Source: Martinezella tropici (GTDB lineage Bacteria; Pseudomonadota; Alphaproteobacteria; Rhizobiales; Rhizobiaceae). From it: a DNA stretch of 64,000 nucleotides. The stretch lies in assembly GCA_000799755.1 (NCBI GenBank), contig JUHI01000004.1, forward strand, positions 248,001 through 312,000, written 5' to 3'. Position 1 is the stretch's first letter, and each line of letters begins with the position of its first letter. Below, piece by piece: positions 18,026 to 28,992 of this stretch. The notes below the pieces were generated by a model that had not been told where the DNA came from, made no database searches, and saw only the letters and a program-made list of their open reading frames with translations. Both the position numbers and the translations under genes were made by a program.

Positions 18026-19086
18026 CGCCCGGAGGCGCTGCTTTCTCTGGCCGGCGTGCATATCGAGCATGGACCGTTCTGACCGCTGCCGTTTTGGCAA
18101 TGCTGCTTGCCGGCTGCAGTGCCGGCGGCGATGGCAAGGACGATGGTGTGGCCACCATCCGCGCCACCGTCATTTCCAAGTTCAGACCAGGTTCGAACGA
18201 AACGCGATTCGGCGCGTTGGAATTCATCGGCGGCCTTGAGCTCAGCTCGGACAATGCGCTTCTGGGCGCCATTTCCGCCATGCGATTTCGTCCCGACCAA
18301 CGGAATTTCATCTCCGTGCTGGATACGGGCCACTGGCTGACCGGAGCGATCGAGCGCGACGGCGAGGGTCGGTTGAAGGGCATCAGCGACGCCCGCATCA
18401 TGCCGATGATCGATCGCCAGGGTGGCACCGATCCCGGCAAAGGGTCAATGGATGCGGAGGGACTGGCCCTGCGTGGCGACCATGTCCTCGTCAGCTACGA
18501 GCAGTATCACCGAGTCGACGTCTATCCCGATCCGGGCTTCGAGATTTCACCTCCTGACGGCACCTTGCCGCTTCCGATTCCGAGAGTGCAGCTGCGGGCC
18601 AATCGCAGTCTCGAGGCGCTGATGATCGCGCCGCAGTCGAGCCCCCTTGCCGGCGGTGCCGTCCTCGTCACGGAAGACAGCCTGGACGATCAGGGGAATA
18701 TGTTTGCCGCCGTGCTGGATGGGCCGCTGCAGGGGCGTTTCACCGTCCGGCACTACGGAGGCTTTGACGTCAGCGATGGCGTCTTTCTGCCGGATGGGGA
18801 TCTATTGCTGCTGGAGCGCCGCTTTGGGCTGATGCACGGCCTCGGCGTGCGCATCCGCCGGATCGCCGGTTCGGACATCAGGCCCGGCGCCGTCGTGGAC
18901 GGCAAGGTGATCTTCGAGGCGAGTTCGCGGGAGCAGATCGACAATATGGAAGGGATAGATGTCTTCCGCGCGGCGGATGGCTCCCTTCATCTCATTCTGG
19001 TCTCTGACGACAATCATTCGATCCTGCAGCGCAGCCTGATGCTGGAGTTTCGCCTGCATGACGACAAACTCGTCAGCCGGAGCTAG
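18016..19086 (+). CDS. Esterase-like / phytase-like lipoprotein (PF13449 group)
   Basis: A 356-residue protein with a basic N-terminus, a hydrophobic segment and lipobox LLAGC, so probably a membrane-anchored lipoprotein. The body resembles the 'esterase-like activity of phytase' beta-propeller family (FIGGLELSSDN, MDAEGLAL, NRSLEALMIAP, NMEGIDVF). These repeats mark the family; the substrate is unknown. The GTG at 18016 is the only in-frame start giving a full signal peptide, yet it has no Shine-Dalgarno and lies within the cobT terminator hairpin, so the start is the weak point. The family commonly follows cobT in rhizobia as I recall. Confidence 0.8.
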   Translation: MPFSPGGAAFSGRRAYRAWTVLTAAVLAMLLAGCSAGGDGKDDGVATIRATVISKFRPGSNETRFGALEFIGGLELSSDNALLGAISAMRFRPDQRNFISVLDTGHWLTGAIERDGEGRLKGISDARIMPMIDRQGGTDPGKGSMDAEGLALRGDHVLVSYEQYHRVDVYPDPGFEISPPDGTLPLPIPRVQLRANRSLEALMIAPQSSPLAGGAVLVTEDSLDDQGNMFAAVLDGPLQGRFTVRHYGGFDVSDGVFLPDGDLLLLERRFGLMHGLGVRIRRIAGSDIRPGAVVDGKVIFEASSREQIDNMEGIDVFRAADGSLHLILVSDDNHSILQRSLMLEFRLHDDKLVSRS

Positions 19087-19181
19087 AAGCACGTCGGCCC
19101 ATTTTTTCGTTGCGCCGGCATTGAGGAAACGTTGACGCTGGGCTAAGCGACGCCCTTGCTCCAACAAATGGATTCCCAGAC

Positions 19182-19934
19182 ATGTCCGTTCCCGACAAAC
19201 CTATCGTGCTGGTGCATGGGCTCTTCGGCAGCCTGAGCGACTCGAAGATCCTGGCTGCCTTCGGCGATGCCGATGTTCACGCCCCGGACCTGATCGGCTA
19301 TGGCAGCAACCGCGAGGCGGAGACCGGCGGCCTGTCACTTCTCGATCAGGCACGCCATGTTGCCGATTTCATATCCGGCCTCGGTGCAGGCAAGGTGCAT
19401 CTGGTCGGGCATTCCGTTGGTGGCGCGGTTTCCGTGCTGGTTGCCCAGCATTTCCCCGAGCTGATCGAATCGCTGACGAGCGTCGAAGGTAATTTTACCC
19501 TGAAGGATGCGTTCTGGTCCGGCCAGATAGCGGTGAAGCCGCTCGAGGAAGTGGCCAGCATCATTGCCGGCTATGAAGCCGATCCGGAGGCGTGGATCGG
19601 TGGCGCTGGCGTGAAGATCGATGCATGGACGTCCGCGCTTGCCAGAGGCTGGCTTGCAAACCAGCCGCCGTCGACGATCAAGGCGCAGGCAAAGGCAGTC
19701 GTTGCGGCGACGCGAGAGCCCGCTTATCTGGAGGCGGTCCGGAGCATCATGCAATCCGCTATTCCAGTTTACCTGATTGCCGGACGGCGCTCTGCTGAGG
19801 GTTGGGATGTGCCCGATTGGGCGAATGCCCTCTGCACGGCGCGGATCAACATCGCCGATACCGGTCATCTGATGATGGCGGAAAACCCGGCCGCATTCGC
19901 GTCCACTGTTCTTGGCTGTCTGTCTTATCGGTAA
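19182..19934 (+). CDS. Alpha/beta hydrolase
   Basis: A 250-residue cytosolic alpha/beta-hydrolase. The oxyanion HG motif is in VLVHGLFGS (about residues 10-18), and the nucleophile elbow G-H-S-V-G-G lies near 74-79 (LVGHSVGGAV). An Asp in IAGRRSAEGWD and a His in DTGHLMMAENP complete a plausible triad. The substrate cannot be inferred. It is convergent with the yhhQ-like gene, with a hairpin terminator between. Confidence 0.88.
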   Translation: MSVPDKPIVLVHGLFGSLSDSKILAAFGDADVHAPDLIGYGSNREAETGGLSLLDQARHVADFISGLGAGKVHLVGHSVGGAVSVLVAQHFPELIESLTSVEGNFTLKDAFWSGQIAVKPLEEVASIIAGYEADPEAWIGGAGVKIDAWTSALARGWLANQPPSTIKAQAKAVVAATREPAYLEAVRSIMQSAIPVYLIAGRRSAEGWDVPDWANALCTARINIADTGHLMMAENPAAFASTVLGCLSYR

Positions 19935-19943
19935 AAAATGCTT

Positions 19944-19971
19944 CGGCGCGCATCGATGGCGATCCGCGCCG
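19944..19971 (-). terminator. Terminator hairpin between convergent hydrolase and yhhQ genes
   Basis: CGGCGCG pairs with CGCGCCG around a 14-base loop. On the minus strand the hairpin is followed by a run of six T, so it fits best as the terminator of the yhhQ-like gene. Confidence 0.6.
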
Positions 19972-19983
19972 ACCATTGGCCGC

Positions 19984-20619
19984 TCAGGCGGTCGGGGCCC
20001 GCGACATCGGTTTCAGCGTGTTCATCAGTGCGCCATAGGGCAGCAGCATGACGAGGCCGACGGTCACCTTGACCGAGAAGTCGCCGATTGCCCAGGAAAC
20101 CCAGCGCGGTGCCGACGTGGAGAAAACACCGAGGATCGGCGCCCAGTCGATGGCAAAGGGATCGTTCGGTCCAAAGAGCACGAAGAAGGGCGCGAAGGCG
20201 AAGGAGAAGAAGATCAGCGTATCCAGCATCGAGCCGATCAGCGAGCCGAACAGCGGCGCGCGCCACCAGGCCATGCGGCGCAGGCGGTTGAAGACCGAGA
20301 TATCGAGGAGCTGGCCGGCGAGATAGGCCGAACCGGAGGCAATGGCGATACGCGGCTGTGCCGTATAGAAGGATAGCGCAACGCCGACGACGAAGCCGGC
20401 AAAGACAACCTTGCGCGCAGCCTTGGGCCCGAACTGGCGGTTGGTCAGATCGGTGATGAGGAAGGCGACCGGGTAGGTAAAGGCGCCCCAGGTGAGGATA
20501 TCCGCAAGATTGATGCCGGCGAGGGTAGCCTGCAGCGGATACTGCACGAGGATATTGGAGGCGACGACGACCAGCGTCATCAGCAGAACGTAGATAAGGG
20601 TATGACGTGCTGTCAGCAT
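19984..20619 (-). CDS. Queuosine precursor transporter, YhhQ family
   Basis: A 211-residue integral membrane protein of the COG1738/YhhQ family (vitamin uptake transporter-like), which imports queuosine precursors such as preQ0/preQ1. About six hydrophobic segments are visible, and the family signature TYPVAFLITDLTNRQFG is intact. AGGA precedes the ATG by 7 bases. It lies downstream of rpmB beyond a terminator-like hairpin. I looked for a preQ1 riboswitch in the 116-bp leader and saw none. Confidence 0.9.
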   Translation of the reverse strand: MLTARHTLIYVLLMTLVVVASNILVQYPLQATLAGINLADILTWGAFTYPVAFLITDLTNRQFGPKAARKVVFAGFVVGVALSFYTAQPRIAIASGSAYLAGQLLDISVFNRLRRMAWWRAPLFGSLIGSMLDTLIFFSFAFAPFFVLFGPNDPFAIDWAPILGVFSTSAPRWVSWAIGDFSVKVTVGLVMLLPYGALMNTLKPMSRAPTA

Positions 20620-20666
20620 TTTTTTATCCTGGGAGATGCCACCAGTTGAAGAAACCGGACATGGAA

Positions 20667-20701
20667 AAAGGCTTGTCCGGAATTAATCCGTGCAAGCCTT
20701 T
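20667..20701 (-). terminator. Terminator after rpmB
   Basis: On the minus strand AAAGGCTTG and CAAGCCTTT form a perfect 9-bp stem with a 17-base loop, and the T-rich 3' arm runs into TTCC. It lies between the rpmB stop and the yhhQ-like start, so read-through or attenuation of the transporter gene is possible. Confidence 0.6.
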
Positions 20702-20735
20702 CAGTCCGTATGATATCGCGAAGTGCTAGCGCTGA

Positions 20736-21035
20736 TTAAGCAGCGACGGCAGCTTCGGCAGACTTCTTGACGATCTGACGACGCAGCAGGCGCGCGCGCA
20801 TGCTGAGTTCGTTTTCGCTTGCCTTGATAAGGAAAGCGTCCAGACCACCGCGATGTTCAACCGAGCGGAGCGCTGCTGCGGAAACGCGCAGACGGTAGCG
20901 CTGGCCGAGAACGTCGGAGATCAGCGTGACCTGGCAGAGGTTCGGCAGGAACCGACGCTTGGTCTTGTTGTTGGCGTGGCTGACATTGTTGCCCACGAGG
21001 ACGGCCTTGCCAGTCAATTCGCACATGCGGGACAT
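20736..21035 (-). CDS. rpmB: 50S ribosomal protein L28
   Basis: A 99-residue L28. The start is placed at [10 protein letters not shown], the conserved N-terminus, followed by [20 protein letters not shown] longer upstream frame has no ribosomal similarity. A consensus sigma-70 promoter lies about 95 bp upstream. Confidence 0.97.
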   Translation of the reverse strand: MSRMCELTGKAVLVGNNVSHANNKTKRRFLPNLCQVTLISDVLGQRYRLRVSAAALRSVEHRGGLDAFLIKASENELSMRARLLRRQIVKKSAEAAVAA

Positions 21036-21129
21036 GGTACACCTACTTTTGTTTTTCTCGGCCATCGGATAAACATCCCGGGCAAAACCCGGTACGCAAT
21101 CCAACAGGCCATAATTGGAAAGTTGCGGT

Positions 21130-21158
21130 TCTATAGTCAGACAGCCCGGCCGCGTCAA
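21130..21158 (-). promoter_or_regulatory. Sigma-70 promoter of rpmB
   Basis: Minus-strand -35 TTGACG (21158-21153) preceded by GGC, a 17-base spacer, and -10 TATAGA (21135-21130). This fits the rhizobial CTTGAC-N17-CTATAT type closely. Confidence 0.75.
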
Positions 21159-21272
21159 GCCAAACCTTGTGTTTTCCCGTAATTCCGTCAAAAAGCTGCT
21201 GTTGTCTGGCGCTCGCAGCAGGCAACCAAAGCGACTATATAACTTGCCTGATCCTCGTTGAAGGCCCTGATT

Positions 21273-22049
21273 ATGGTTCAAATTCGGAAGTGGCTTCTCA
21301 TTTCAGCGATCGTTGCGTCGATGCCGGCGATGGCATTGGCCGACGTGCTGCGGCATGAAACGCGCTATCGCGTTTCGCTGGCCGGCCTACCGATTGCCAG
21401 GGCGGATTTCAAGACCGAGGTCACCGGCAAGCAGTTCACCATCCGCGGCGATATTACCTCGGCGGGCCTTGCGGATCTCGTCACTTCCATCGATGCGCGG
21501 ACCGATGTGACCGGCGTCGTCAACGACAGCAAGCTGCAGGCGACGCATTACACGCTCTTCTACAAGAGCGGCAAGAGAGAGCGCACCTATGACGTCGCCT
21601 ATGCCAACGGCAATGTGACGTCGAATACGATCACGCCCGAACCGAAGCGTCCGGATACCTGGGTCCCGCTTACGGGGGAGGATCTGAAGTCCGTGCTCGA
21701 TCCGATATCGGGCATGATCTTTCCGATCACGCCCAGCCTCAACCTCTGCAATCAGACGCTGGCCGTCTTCGACGGCGAGATGCGCATGGATCTGAAACTG
21801 TCGCCGAAGGGATCGCATCCCTTTTCGACGGAAGGCTTCAAGGGCAAGACGGTCGCCTGCGGCGTGCGCTTCACACCGAAGAGCGGCTACAAGAGCACGC
21901 GTTCCGATTATCTCTATCTCGCCAAGAGCAATAATATGGAGATCTGGTTTGCCAAGGCCGACGCGATGAACGTCTATGCTCCGGTCTATGTCCGCATACC
22001 GACGCAGTACGGGACGGTGACGATTACTGCCGTAAAATACGGCGGCTAG
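21273..22049 (+). CDS. DUF3108 family periplasmic protein
   Basis: A 258-residue protein with a signal peptide of about 22 residues (hydrophobic [17 protein letters not shown]) followed by the DUF3108 beta-rich fold: [19 protein letters not shown] near the start, then [13 protein letters not shown] and [12 protein letters not shown]3108 proteins are envelope proteins of unknown role. The start at ATG 21273 is preferred over a TTG five codons earlier. It is divergent from rpmB. Downstream lies a palindromic repeat. Confidence 0.85.
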   Translation: MVQIRKWLLISAIVASMPAMALADVLRHETRYRVSLAGLPIARADFKTEVTGKQFTIRGDITSAGLADLVTSIDARTDVTGVVNDSKLQATHYTLFYKSGKRERTYDVAYANGNVTSNTITPEPKRPDTWVPLTGEDLKSVLDPISGMIFPITPSLNLCNQTLAVFDGEMRMDLKLSPKGSHPFSTEGFKGKTVACGVRFTPKSGYKSTRSDYLYLAKSNNMEIWFAKADAMNVYAPVYVRIPTQYGTVTITAVKYGG

Positions 22050-22065
22050 GACCGTCAATTTTCAT

Positions 22066-22109
22066 GTAATTCCGGAGGAAAGCCGCGGCGCGGCCTTCCG
22101 GGGATTGCT
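22066..22109. repeat. Palindromic repeat unit (GTAATTCC...GGATTGC type)
   Basis: Forty-four bases matching in layout the unit at 49854-49897: an AATTCC arm, a central G/C-rich hairpin and a GGATTGC arm, then CTTCAG. It is one of the dispersed rhizobial intergenic palindromes. Confidence 0.55.
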
Positions 22110-22152
22110 TCAGCGGGCTGGGGACGCCTGCGATAAAGGGCTGGGGGCAGGG

Positions 22153-23052
22153 GTGAAATTTCGTGCGACATTGACGGGCTTCTCGGCCATCCTGATGTGG
22201 TCGTTTCTCGCGCTCTTGACGGTGGCTTCCGGCAAGATGCCGCCCTTTCAGCTGCTTGCCGTGTGCTTTGCGATCGGCAGCATTCCCGGCATCGTCGTGC
22301 TTTTACTGCGCCCGGAGCGGCTGCAACTGCTGCGCCAGCCGGCGAAGGTCTGGATCACAGGCATTGCCGGGCTGTTCGGCTACCATTTCCTCTATTTCAC
22401 CGCGCTGCGCCACGCGCCGGCTGTCGAGGCGGGGCTGATCGCCTATCTCTGGCCGCTGCTGATCGTTGTCGGCTCGGCGTTGCTGCCCGGCGAACGGCTG
22501 CGCTGGTATCATATCGCCGGCGCCTTGATGGGGCTTGCGGGCACGGTTCTGATCGTCGGCCGCAACGGCTTTCATTTCGAAGGCGCCTATGCCGTCGGCT
22601 ATGGCGCGGCTTTTCTTTGCGCCTTCACCTGGTCCGGCTATTCGCTGGTCACGCGCCGCTTCGAGGCCGTTTCCACCGATGTCGTTACGATCTTCTGCCT
22701 CGTGACATCGGTTCTCTCCTTCGTCTGCCATCTCGGCCTGGAGGAGACCATTTGGCCGGAGAGCGCGGGGCAATGGATTGCCGTACTCGGATTGGGCCTG
22801 TTTCCGGTCGGTGCTGCCTTCTATGCCTGGGATTACGGCGTCAAGAATGGCGATATCCAGATCCTCGGCGCGGCAAGCTATGCCGCACCCTTGCTGTCGA
22901 CGCTGATCCTGACGCTGTTCGGTTTTGCCGAGCCGAGTTGGGGCATTGCACTTGCCTGCCTGCTCGTGACCGGTGGGGCCGTGCTTGCCGCTCACCGCAT
23001 GATCCTGCGGCGGGACAATGCCGAGCGGCCGCAGGCGGAAGCGGCGGAATAG
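22153..23052 (+). CDS. EamA/DMT-superfamily exporter
   Basis: A 299-residue membrane protein with about ten hydrophobic segments in two EamA halves (~5-130 and ~150-285). The motifs FLYFTALRHAPAVEAGLIAYLWPLL (read across the first half) and YAWDYGVKNGDIQILGAASYAAPLLS (second half) resemble the aromatic amino acid exporter YddG subgroup. The GTG at 22153 is taken as start because the preceding 16 codons are hydrophilic and lie next to the repeat. The substrate is not established. Confidence 0.85.
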   Translation: MKFRATLTGFSAILMWSFLALLTVASGKMPPFQLLAVCFAIGSIPGIVVLLLRPERLQLLRQPAKVWITGIAGLFGYHFLYFTALRHAPAVEAGLIAYLWPLLIVVGSALLPGERLRWYHIAGALMGLAGTVLIVGRNGFHFEGAYAVGYGAAFLCAFTWSGYSLVTRRFEAVSTDVVTIFCLVTSVLSFVCHLGLEETIWPESAGQWIAVLGLGLFPVGAAFYAWDYGVKNGDIQILGAASYAAPLLSTLILTLFGFAEPSWGIALACLLVTGGAVLAAHRMILRRDNAERPQAEAAE

Positions 23053-23072
23053 CTCCGCCGCAATCCCTGCCA

Positions 23073-24272
<1,200 letters not shown>

Positions 24273-24364
24273 CTAAAGCTGACGCAGCGCAACGCTTTTT
24301 CAAGGCGGCCGCGCTGCGCGGTCTGGACGCATATTGGGTGATCTGGACGATTGGCAAAAGAGGA

Positions 24365-24790
24365 TCAGGCCGAGGCAGGCGTCCAATCCGGTGGCGCCAT
24401 CTCGAAGCTTGAAAATTCGAAGCCCGGAGAAACCGTGCAGCCGACGAGGGTAAATTCGCCGAGGCTTTCGGCCGATTGCCACCAGTTGGCCGGAATGAGC
24501 GCCTGCGGCCGCTCCCCCTTCGCCAGATCCATGCCGAGAACGAGCCTTTCACTGGCCCTGCCGTCGGCGGAGCGATGCAGGGCGAGTGGCGCGCCGGCAT
24601 AATAGTGCCAGACCTCGGCCGCATCGCGCACCCGGTGCCAATGCGAGCGTTCGCCGGCCTCGAGCAGATAGTAGATCGCCGTCGAATGGCCGCGCGCGCC
24701 GCCGTTCTCGTCGCGAAATGTCTGCACGTACCAGCCGCCTTCCGGATGCCGCTGCATGGCAAGCGTTGCGATGATCTCTTTTGCCTGCAT
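24365..24790 (-). CDS. DUF985 cupin protein
   Basis: A 141-residue single-domain cupin of the DUF985 family (HPEGGWYVQTFR near the start, TAIYYLLEAGERSHWHR, EVWHYYAGAPL, LVGCTVSPGFEFSSFEM). The His and Glu residues of the cupin core are present, so metal binding is plausible; the family role is unknown. Its start overlaps the gloB stop by one base, so it is the second gene of a gloB operon. Confidence 0.88.
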   Translation of the reverse strand: MQAKEIIATLAMQRHPEGGWYVQTFRDENGGARGHSTAIYYLLEAGERSHWHRVRDAAEVWHYYAGAPLALHRSADGRASERLVLGMDLAKGERPQALIPANWWQSAESLGEFTLVGCTVSPGFEFSSFEMAPPDWTPASA

Positions 24791-25560
24791 CAGAAATTGT
24801 CCTTGCGCTTGCGGATTTCGGCGAAGACCTCGTCGTTGCTGCGGCTTTCCATCAGCAGGTGGCGGCGGATCGAAGGGTCCGCGGCGCGCAGGAACGGGTT
24901 GGTTTCCTTCTCGAGCGCAAGCGTCGTCGGAATGGTGAACTTGCCGGCGGCTCGCAAGGCTTCGATATCGGCGGCGCGCGACTTCAGCCGCTCATTGTCG
25001 GGATCGATGGTCAGAGCGAAGCGGGCGTTGGAGAGCGTATATTCGTGGCCGAAATAAACCGCGGTTTCATCGGGCAGGACGGCCAGCTTCTGCAGCGAGG
25101 CCCACATGTCGGCCGGCGTCCGCTCGAACAGGCGGCCACAACCCAGCGCAAACAGCGTGTCGGCGGCAAAGAGCAGCTTGTCGTCGGAGAAGTGATAGCA
25201 GACATGGCCGGCGGTGTGGCCGGGAGTCTCGATGACATTGACGGTATGGCCGGCGAACTCGAACGTGTCGCCATCGCCGACGGCTTTGTCGAGACCGGGA
25301 ATGGCGACGGCCTCGTTGATCGGGCCGATGATCTCGCAGCCGAACTGCTCCTTCAGCGCCAGATTGCCCTCGACATGGTCGGTGTGATGATGGGTCGTCA
25401 GGATATGGCTGAGCGTCCAGCCGCGACGGTCGGCAGCCTTCAGGATGGCATCCGCCTCCGGAGCGTCAATCGATGCCGTCAACCCGGTTTCGGGATCATG
25501 GACCAAGACGCCGTAATTGTCGGAACGGCAGATAAAAATCTCTAATTCCAATGGTTTCAT
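24790..25560 (-). CDS. gloB: Hydroxyacylglutathione hydrolase (glyoxalase II)
   Basis: A 256-residue metallo-beta-lactamase-fold enzyme that hydrolyses S-lactoylglutathione in methylglyoxal detoxification. The binuclear metal motif TTHHHTDH (about 55-62), later ligand His in [11 protein letters not shown], the Asp in FAADTLF and His in FGHEYTLSN are all present. The C-terminal glyoxalase II helical domain is intact (NPFLRA, DPSIRR). It is divergent from a methyltransferase gene. Confidence 0.95.
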   Translation of the reverse strand: MKPLELEIFICRSDNYGVLVHDPETGLTASIDAPEADAILKAADRRGWTLSHILTTHHHTDHVEGNLALKEQFGCEIIGPINEAVAIPGLDKAVGDGDTFEFAGHTVNVIETPGHTAGHVCYHFSDDKLLFAADTLFALGCGRLFERTPADMWASLQKLAVLPDETAVYFGHEYTLSNARFALTIDPDNERLKSRAADIEALRAAGKFTIPTTLALEKETNPFLRAADPSIRRHLLMESRSNDEVFAEIRKRKDNF

Positions 25561-25649
25561 GATGGAAATCGTCCTCGTCTTTTACGTTGGTAGAGAATGT
25601 AAGCCGTTCGGCCTTGAAGTCCAACGCTCGGCTGATAACATTTGTTTCG

Positions 25650-26393
25650 ATGCACGCCGATATTGTCGATCTCCGCCAGTTTTATCATTCCGAGCTCGGT
25701 CGCTTGGCGGAGCAGTCGATCGCCATGGCGCTTTCCTCGATCTGGGCGCGCATGCCGGAGGAACGGCTCGTCGGCCTCGGCTATGCCGTTCCCTATCTCG
25801 ACCGTTTCCGCGCCGACACCGAACGCACCTTCGCCTTCATGCCGGCCGGGCAGGGCGCGGTGAACTGGCCGATGGACTCGGCTTCGTCGACAGCTCTGAT
25901 CTTCGATGAAGAGCTGCCCTTGCCCGACAGCTCGATCGACCGTGTGCTGATGGTGCATTCGCTCGAGTTCGCCGAAAGCCCGCGCGAGACGCTGAAGGAG
26001 CTTTGGCGTGTGTTGGCGCCGGGCGGGCGGCTCGTCATTGCGGTACCCAACCGCCGGGGCGTCTGGGCGCGGATGGAGCACACGCCATTCGGCTCCGGCA
26101 GGCCTTATTCGCGCGGCCAGCTGACCTCGCTGCTGCGAGAGACCAATTTTACGCCGGGCGCGACGGCGGAAGCGCTGTTCTTCCCGCCATCGAAGCTGCG
26201 CACCGTGCTGCGGCTTCGGCGCGCCTTCGAGCGGGTGGGTCGCACCCTTTGGCCCGCGTTCTCCGGTGTCATCATCGTCGAGGCGCAGAAGCGGCTCTAT
26301 CAGGGCTTGCCCGTCGCCGTGCGCGCATCGCGCCGCGTCTTCGTGCCCGTTCTGGCGCCGCGCGGCATACCGACGACGCGCGATGGCACCTGA
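25650..26393 (+). CDS. Class I SAM-dependent methyltransferase
   Basis: A 247-residue methyltransferase of the Methyltransf_11 type. After an unusual N-terminal ~75 residues, the post-I part of the fold is visible: LPLPDSSIDRVLMVHSLEF (residues ~88-106), then LKELWRVLAPGGRLVIAVPNRRG. The glycine-rich SAM loop is degenerate (VGLGYAVPYL). The start at 25650 leaves a 90-bp divergent promoter region with gloB; an in-frame start 21 codons upstream would almost abut gloB. This gloB-methyltransferase pairing is common in rhizobia as I recall. The substrate is unknown. Confidence 0.82.
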   Translation: MHADIVDLRQFYHSELGRLAEQSIAMALSSIWARMPEERLVGLGYAVPYLDRFRADTERTFAFMPAGQGAVNWPMDSASSTALIFDEELPLPDSSIDRVLMVHSLEFAESPRETLKELWRVLAPGGRLVIAVPNRRGVWARMEHTPFGSGRPYSRGQLTSLLRETNFTPGATAEALFFPPSKLRTVLRLRRAFERVGRTLWPAFSGVIIVEAQKRLYQGLPVAVRASRRVFVPVLAPRGIPTTRDGT

Positions 26394-26495
26394 TGCCTTA
26401 GACCGAACGCCGACACTCGACAAAACCGCGTTTCCGCATTAATGCGACGGGGTGTCATAAACCGGAATTTTCCGGTGTTTCCCAAGGTCGATCCC

Positions 26496-27605
26496 ATGAG
26501 CATGGAAATGAGCAAGCCCCTCCCGCGTCCCGGCATTCTCGATATCGCTGCCTATGTGCCGGGCAAGGAGCATGCGCCGGGCGTTGCGCGCGTGTTCAAG
26601 CTCTCGTCGAACGAGACGCCGCTTGGCGCCAGCCCCAAGGCCATCGAGGCCTTCCGCGGCGCTGCCGGCAATCTCGAGCGCTATCCGGATGGGCAGGCCA
26701 AGGAATTGCGCCAGGCGATCGCCGATGTGCATGGGCTGAATGTCGCCAATATCCTTTGCGGCAACGGCTCTGACGAACTGCTCGGCCTGCTCTGCCACAC
26801 CTATCTCGATAAGGGTGACGAAGGCATCATCACCGAGCACGGCTTCCTGGTCTACAAGATCCAGATCATGGCCGCCGGCGCGACGCCTGTCACGGTCAAG
26901 GAAACGGATTGCACCGTCGATGTCGACGCGATCCTCGCTGCGGTGACCGAGAAGACCAAGATGGTCTTCATCGCCAACCCCGCCAATCCGACCGGAACCT
27001 ATGTGCCGGTCAGCGAGATACGCCGCCTGCAGGCGAGCCTGCCGAAGCACGTCATCCTCGTGCTCGACGCGGCCTATGCCGAATATGTCCGCCGCAACGA
27101 CTACGAGGCTGGCCTGGAGCTCGTTTCTGCGAACCAGAACGTCGTCATGACCCGCACCTTCTCGAAGGTCTATGGCCTGGCCGCCCTTCGCATCGGCTGG
27201 ATGTATGCGCCGGTCGATGTCGTCGATGCGCTGAACCGCGTGCGCAGCCCGTTCAACCTGAACAATGCGGCCATCGCTGCCGGAGCGGCGGCCGTTCGCG
27301 ATCAGGCTTTCACCGAAAAGACCGTCGCCTACAATCTGATCTGGATCGAGAAGATGACGGCTGCGCTCGAGGCCATCGGCCTCAAGGTGACGCCGTCGGT
27401 GACGAACTTCATTCTCATCCATTTCCCCGATAGCGACGGCAAGCGCGCCGTCGAGGCCGATGATTTCCTGACGAGCCGCGGCTATATCACCCGCGCCGTG
27501 CGCGCCTATGGCTTCCCGAATTCGCTGCGCATCAGCATCGGCACCGAGGAGGCCAATCTCGGCGTCATCGACACGCTGACCGAATTTATGGGGCGCAAGT
27601 CATGA
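26496..27605 (+). CDS. hisC: Histidinol-phosphate / aromatic aminotransferase (HisC family)
   Basis: A 369-residue PLP-dependent class I/II aminotransferase. The signature [11 protein letters not shown], the DAAYAEYV strand, and the PLP lysine in [17 protein letters not shown] are present. HisC-family enzymes convert histidinol phosphate but several act on prephenate or phenylpyruvate. Because it overlaps the prephenate dehydrogenase gene by 4 bp, a role in tyrosine/phenylalanine synthesis is at least as likely. The start is set at MSMEMSKP (26496), dropping 18 codons of poor similarity. Confidence 0.88.
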   Translation: MSMEMSKPLPRPGILDIAAYVPGKEHAPGVARVFKLSSNETPLGASPKAIEAFRGAAGNLERYPDGQAKELRQAIADVHGLNVANILCGNGSDELLGLLCHTYLDKGDEGIITEHGFLVYKIQIMAAGATPVTVKETDCTVDVDAILAAVTEKTKMVFIANPANPTGTYVPVSEIRRLQASLPKHVILVLDAAYAEYVRRNDYEAGLELVSANQNVVMTRTFSKVYGLAALRIGWMYAPVDVVDALNRVRSPFNLNNAAIAAGAAAVRDQAFTEKTVAYNLIWIEKMTAALEAIGLKVTPSVTNFILIHFPDSDGKRAVEADDFLTSRGYITRAVRAYGFPNSLRISIGTEEANLGVIDTLTEFMGRKS

Positions 27606-28531
27606 GCAGCATCCAGTTCGACCGCATCGCACTGATCGGCATCGGCCTCATCGGTTCCTCCATCGCCCATGACATCAAGCGCCTCGGGATTGCCAAGGAA
27701 GTGGTGATCTCGACGCGCAGCGCCGAAACGCTGAAGCGCGCCGAAGAACTGCAGCTTGGCGACCGTTACACGCCATCTTCGGCCGACGCGGTCAAGGATG
27801 CCGATCTCGTCATCGTCTCGGTGCCAGTCGGTGCTTCGGAGAGCGTTGCCAAGGAGATCGCTGCTCATCTGAAGCCGGGTGCGATCGTCACCGACGTCGG
27901 TTCGACCAAGGCCTCGGTCATCGCGCAGATGCAGCCGCATATGCCGCCCACCGTGCATTTCATTCCGGGCCATCCGCTGGCCGGCACCGAGAAATCCGGC
28001 CCTGATGCCGGCTTTCCCGGGCTGTTCAGGGGACGCTGGTGCATCTTCACGCCGGTTCCGGGCACGGACGAGGCCGCGATCAAGACACTTCGCAATTTCT
28101 GGGAGACTCTCGGCTCGCGTGTCGACGAGATGGATCCAGAGCACCACGACAAGGTGCTGGCGATCGTTTCGCATCTGCCGCATCTGATCGCCTACAATAT
28201 CGTCGGCACCGCCGACGATCTGGAGACGGTGACGGAATCGGAAGTCATCAAATATTCGGCCTCCGGCTTCCGCGACTTCACCCGCCTTGCCGCCTCCGAC
28301 CCCACCATGTGGCGCGACGTCTGCCTGCATAATCGCGACGCCATCCTGGAGATGCTGTCGCGCTTCTCCGAGGACCTGGCATCGTTGCAGCGCGCGATAC
28401 GTTGGGGTGACGGCGACAAGATCTTCGAACTTTTCACCCGCACCCGCGCCATTCGCCGCTCGATCGTCGAAGCCGGCCAGGATGTCGACGTGCCCGACTT
28501 CGGCCGCCACGCCCTGGATGCGAAGGAATAG
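27602..28531 (+). CDS. Prephenate/arogenate dehydrogenase
   Basis: A 309-residue TyrA-type dehydrogenase for tyrosine synthesis. The N-terminal Rossmann motif [10 protein letters not shown] is at residues 12-21. [13 protein letters not shown] and the catalytic-region [14 protein letters not shown] follow, with the TyrA dimerisation domain ([15 protein letters not shown]) after. No chorismate mutase or ACT domain is fused. The 4-bp overlap with the aminotransferase gene supports one operon in which the dehydrogenase and transaminase act in sequence. Confidence 0.92.
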   Translation: MSSIQFDRIALIGIGLIGSSIAHDIKRLGIAKEVVISTRSAETLKRAEELQLGDRYTPSSADAVKDADLVIVSVPVGASESVAKEIAAHLKPGAIVTDVGSTKASVIAQMQPHMPPTVHFIPGHPLAGTEKSGPDAGFPGLFRGRWCIFTPVPGTDEAAIKTLRNFWETLGSRVDEMDPEHHDKVLAIVSHLPHLIAYNIVGTADDLETVTESEVIKYSASGFRDFTRLAASDPTMWRDVCLHNRDAILEMLSRFSEDLASLQRAIRWGDGDKIFELFTRTRAIRRSIVEAGQDVDVPDFGRHALDAKE

Positions 28532-28558
28532 TTATCCCGACACAAGGGAGCGGCGTCG

Positions 28559-28987
28559 ATGATCGTCAGACGCGGGTGCTTGGAAGATTTGCCTTGGCTC
28601 GCCGATCACGACGATGCGAGCGAGGACTGGATCAGGCGCTGCATCCAGTTCGATGAGTATTTTGTCGCCGAGCAGGATGGCAAACTCGTCGGTTTTCTCC
28701 GCTTCAGCCGTTTCTGGGGCAAGATACCCTATATGGACATGATCCGCGTGTTGCCGTCGCATCAGCGGGCCGGTGCGGGGTCGGCTCTTTTTCGCGCCTG
28801 GGAGAGCGCCATGATCGAAGAGGGCGTCGAACACCTGATGACCTCGAGCGAATGGGCCGAAGCCGAGCCGCAGGCCTGGCATCGCCGCAACGGCTTCAAG
28901 GCTGCAGGCAGCATCGATCTCCGTATCGTCCAGCCGAGCCCGGAGATATTCTTTGTCAAGAATATCTCCGGTGCAGACAAGGGATAG
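28559..28987 (+). CDS. GNAT-family N-acetyltransferase
   Basis: A 142-residue GNAT fold. It has EDGKLVGFLRF-like strand (here EQDGKLVGFLRFSRF), and the acetyl-CoA motif A region VLPSHQRAGAGSALFRAWES (read R/Q-x-x-G-x-G/A). A GGGAG-like ribosome binding site lies about 8 bases before the ATG. It follows the tyrA-like gene by 27 bp and may be co-transcribed. Substrate unknown. Confidence 0.82.
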   Translation: MIVRRGCLEDLPWLADHDDASEDWIRRCIQFDEYFVAEQDGKLVGFLRFSRFWGKIPYMDMIRVLPSHQRAGAGSALFRAWESAMIEEGVEHLMTSSEWAEAEPQAWHRRNGFKAAGSIDLRIVQPSPEIFFVKNISGADKG

Positions 28988-28992
28988 CGATC

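Noticed and set aside
20620..20735. preQ1 riboswitch before the yhhQ-like transporter gene
   Set aside because: The leader is mostly the rpmB terminator. No compact preQ1 aptamer with an A-rich tail was seen.
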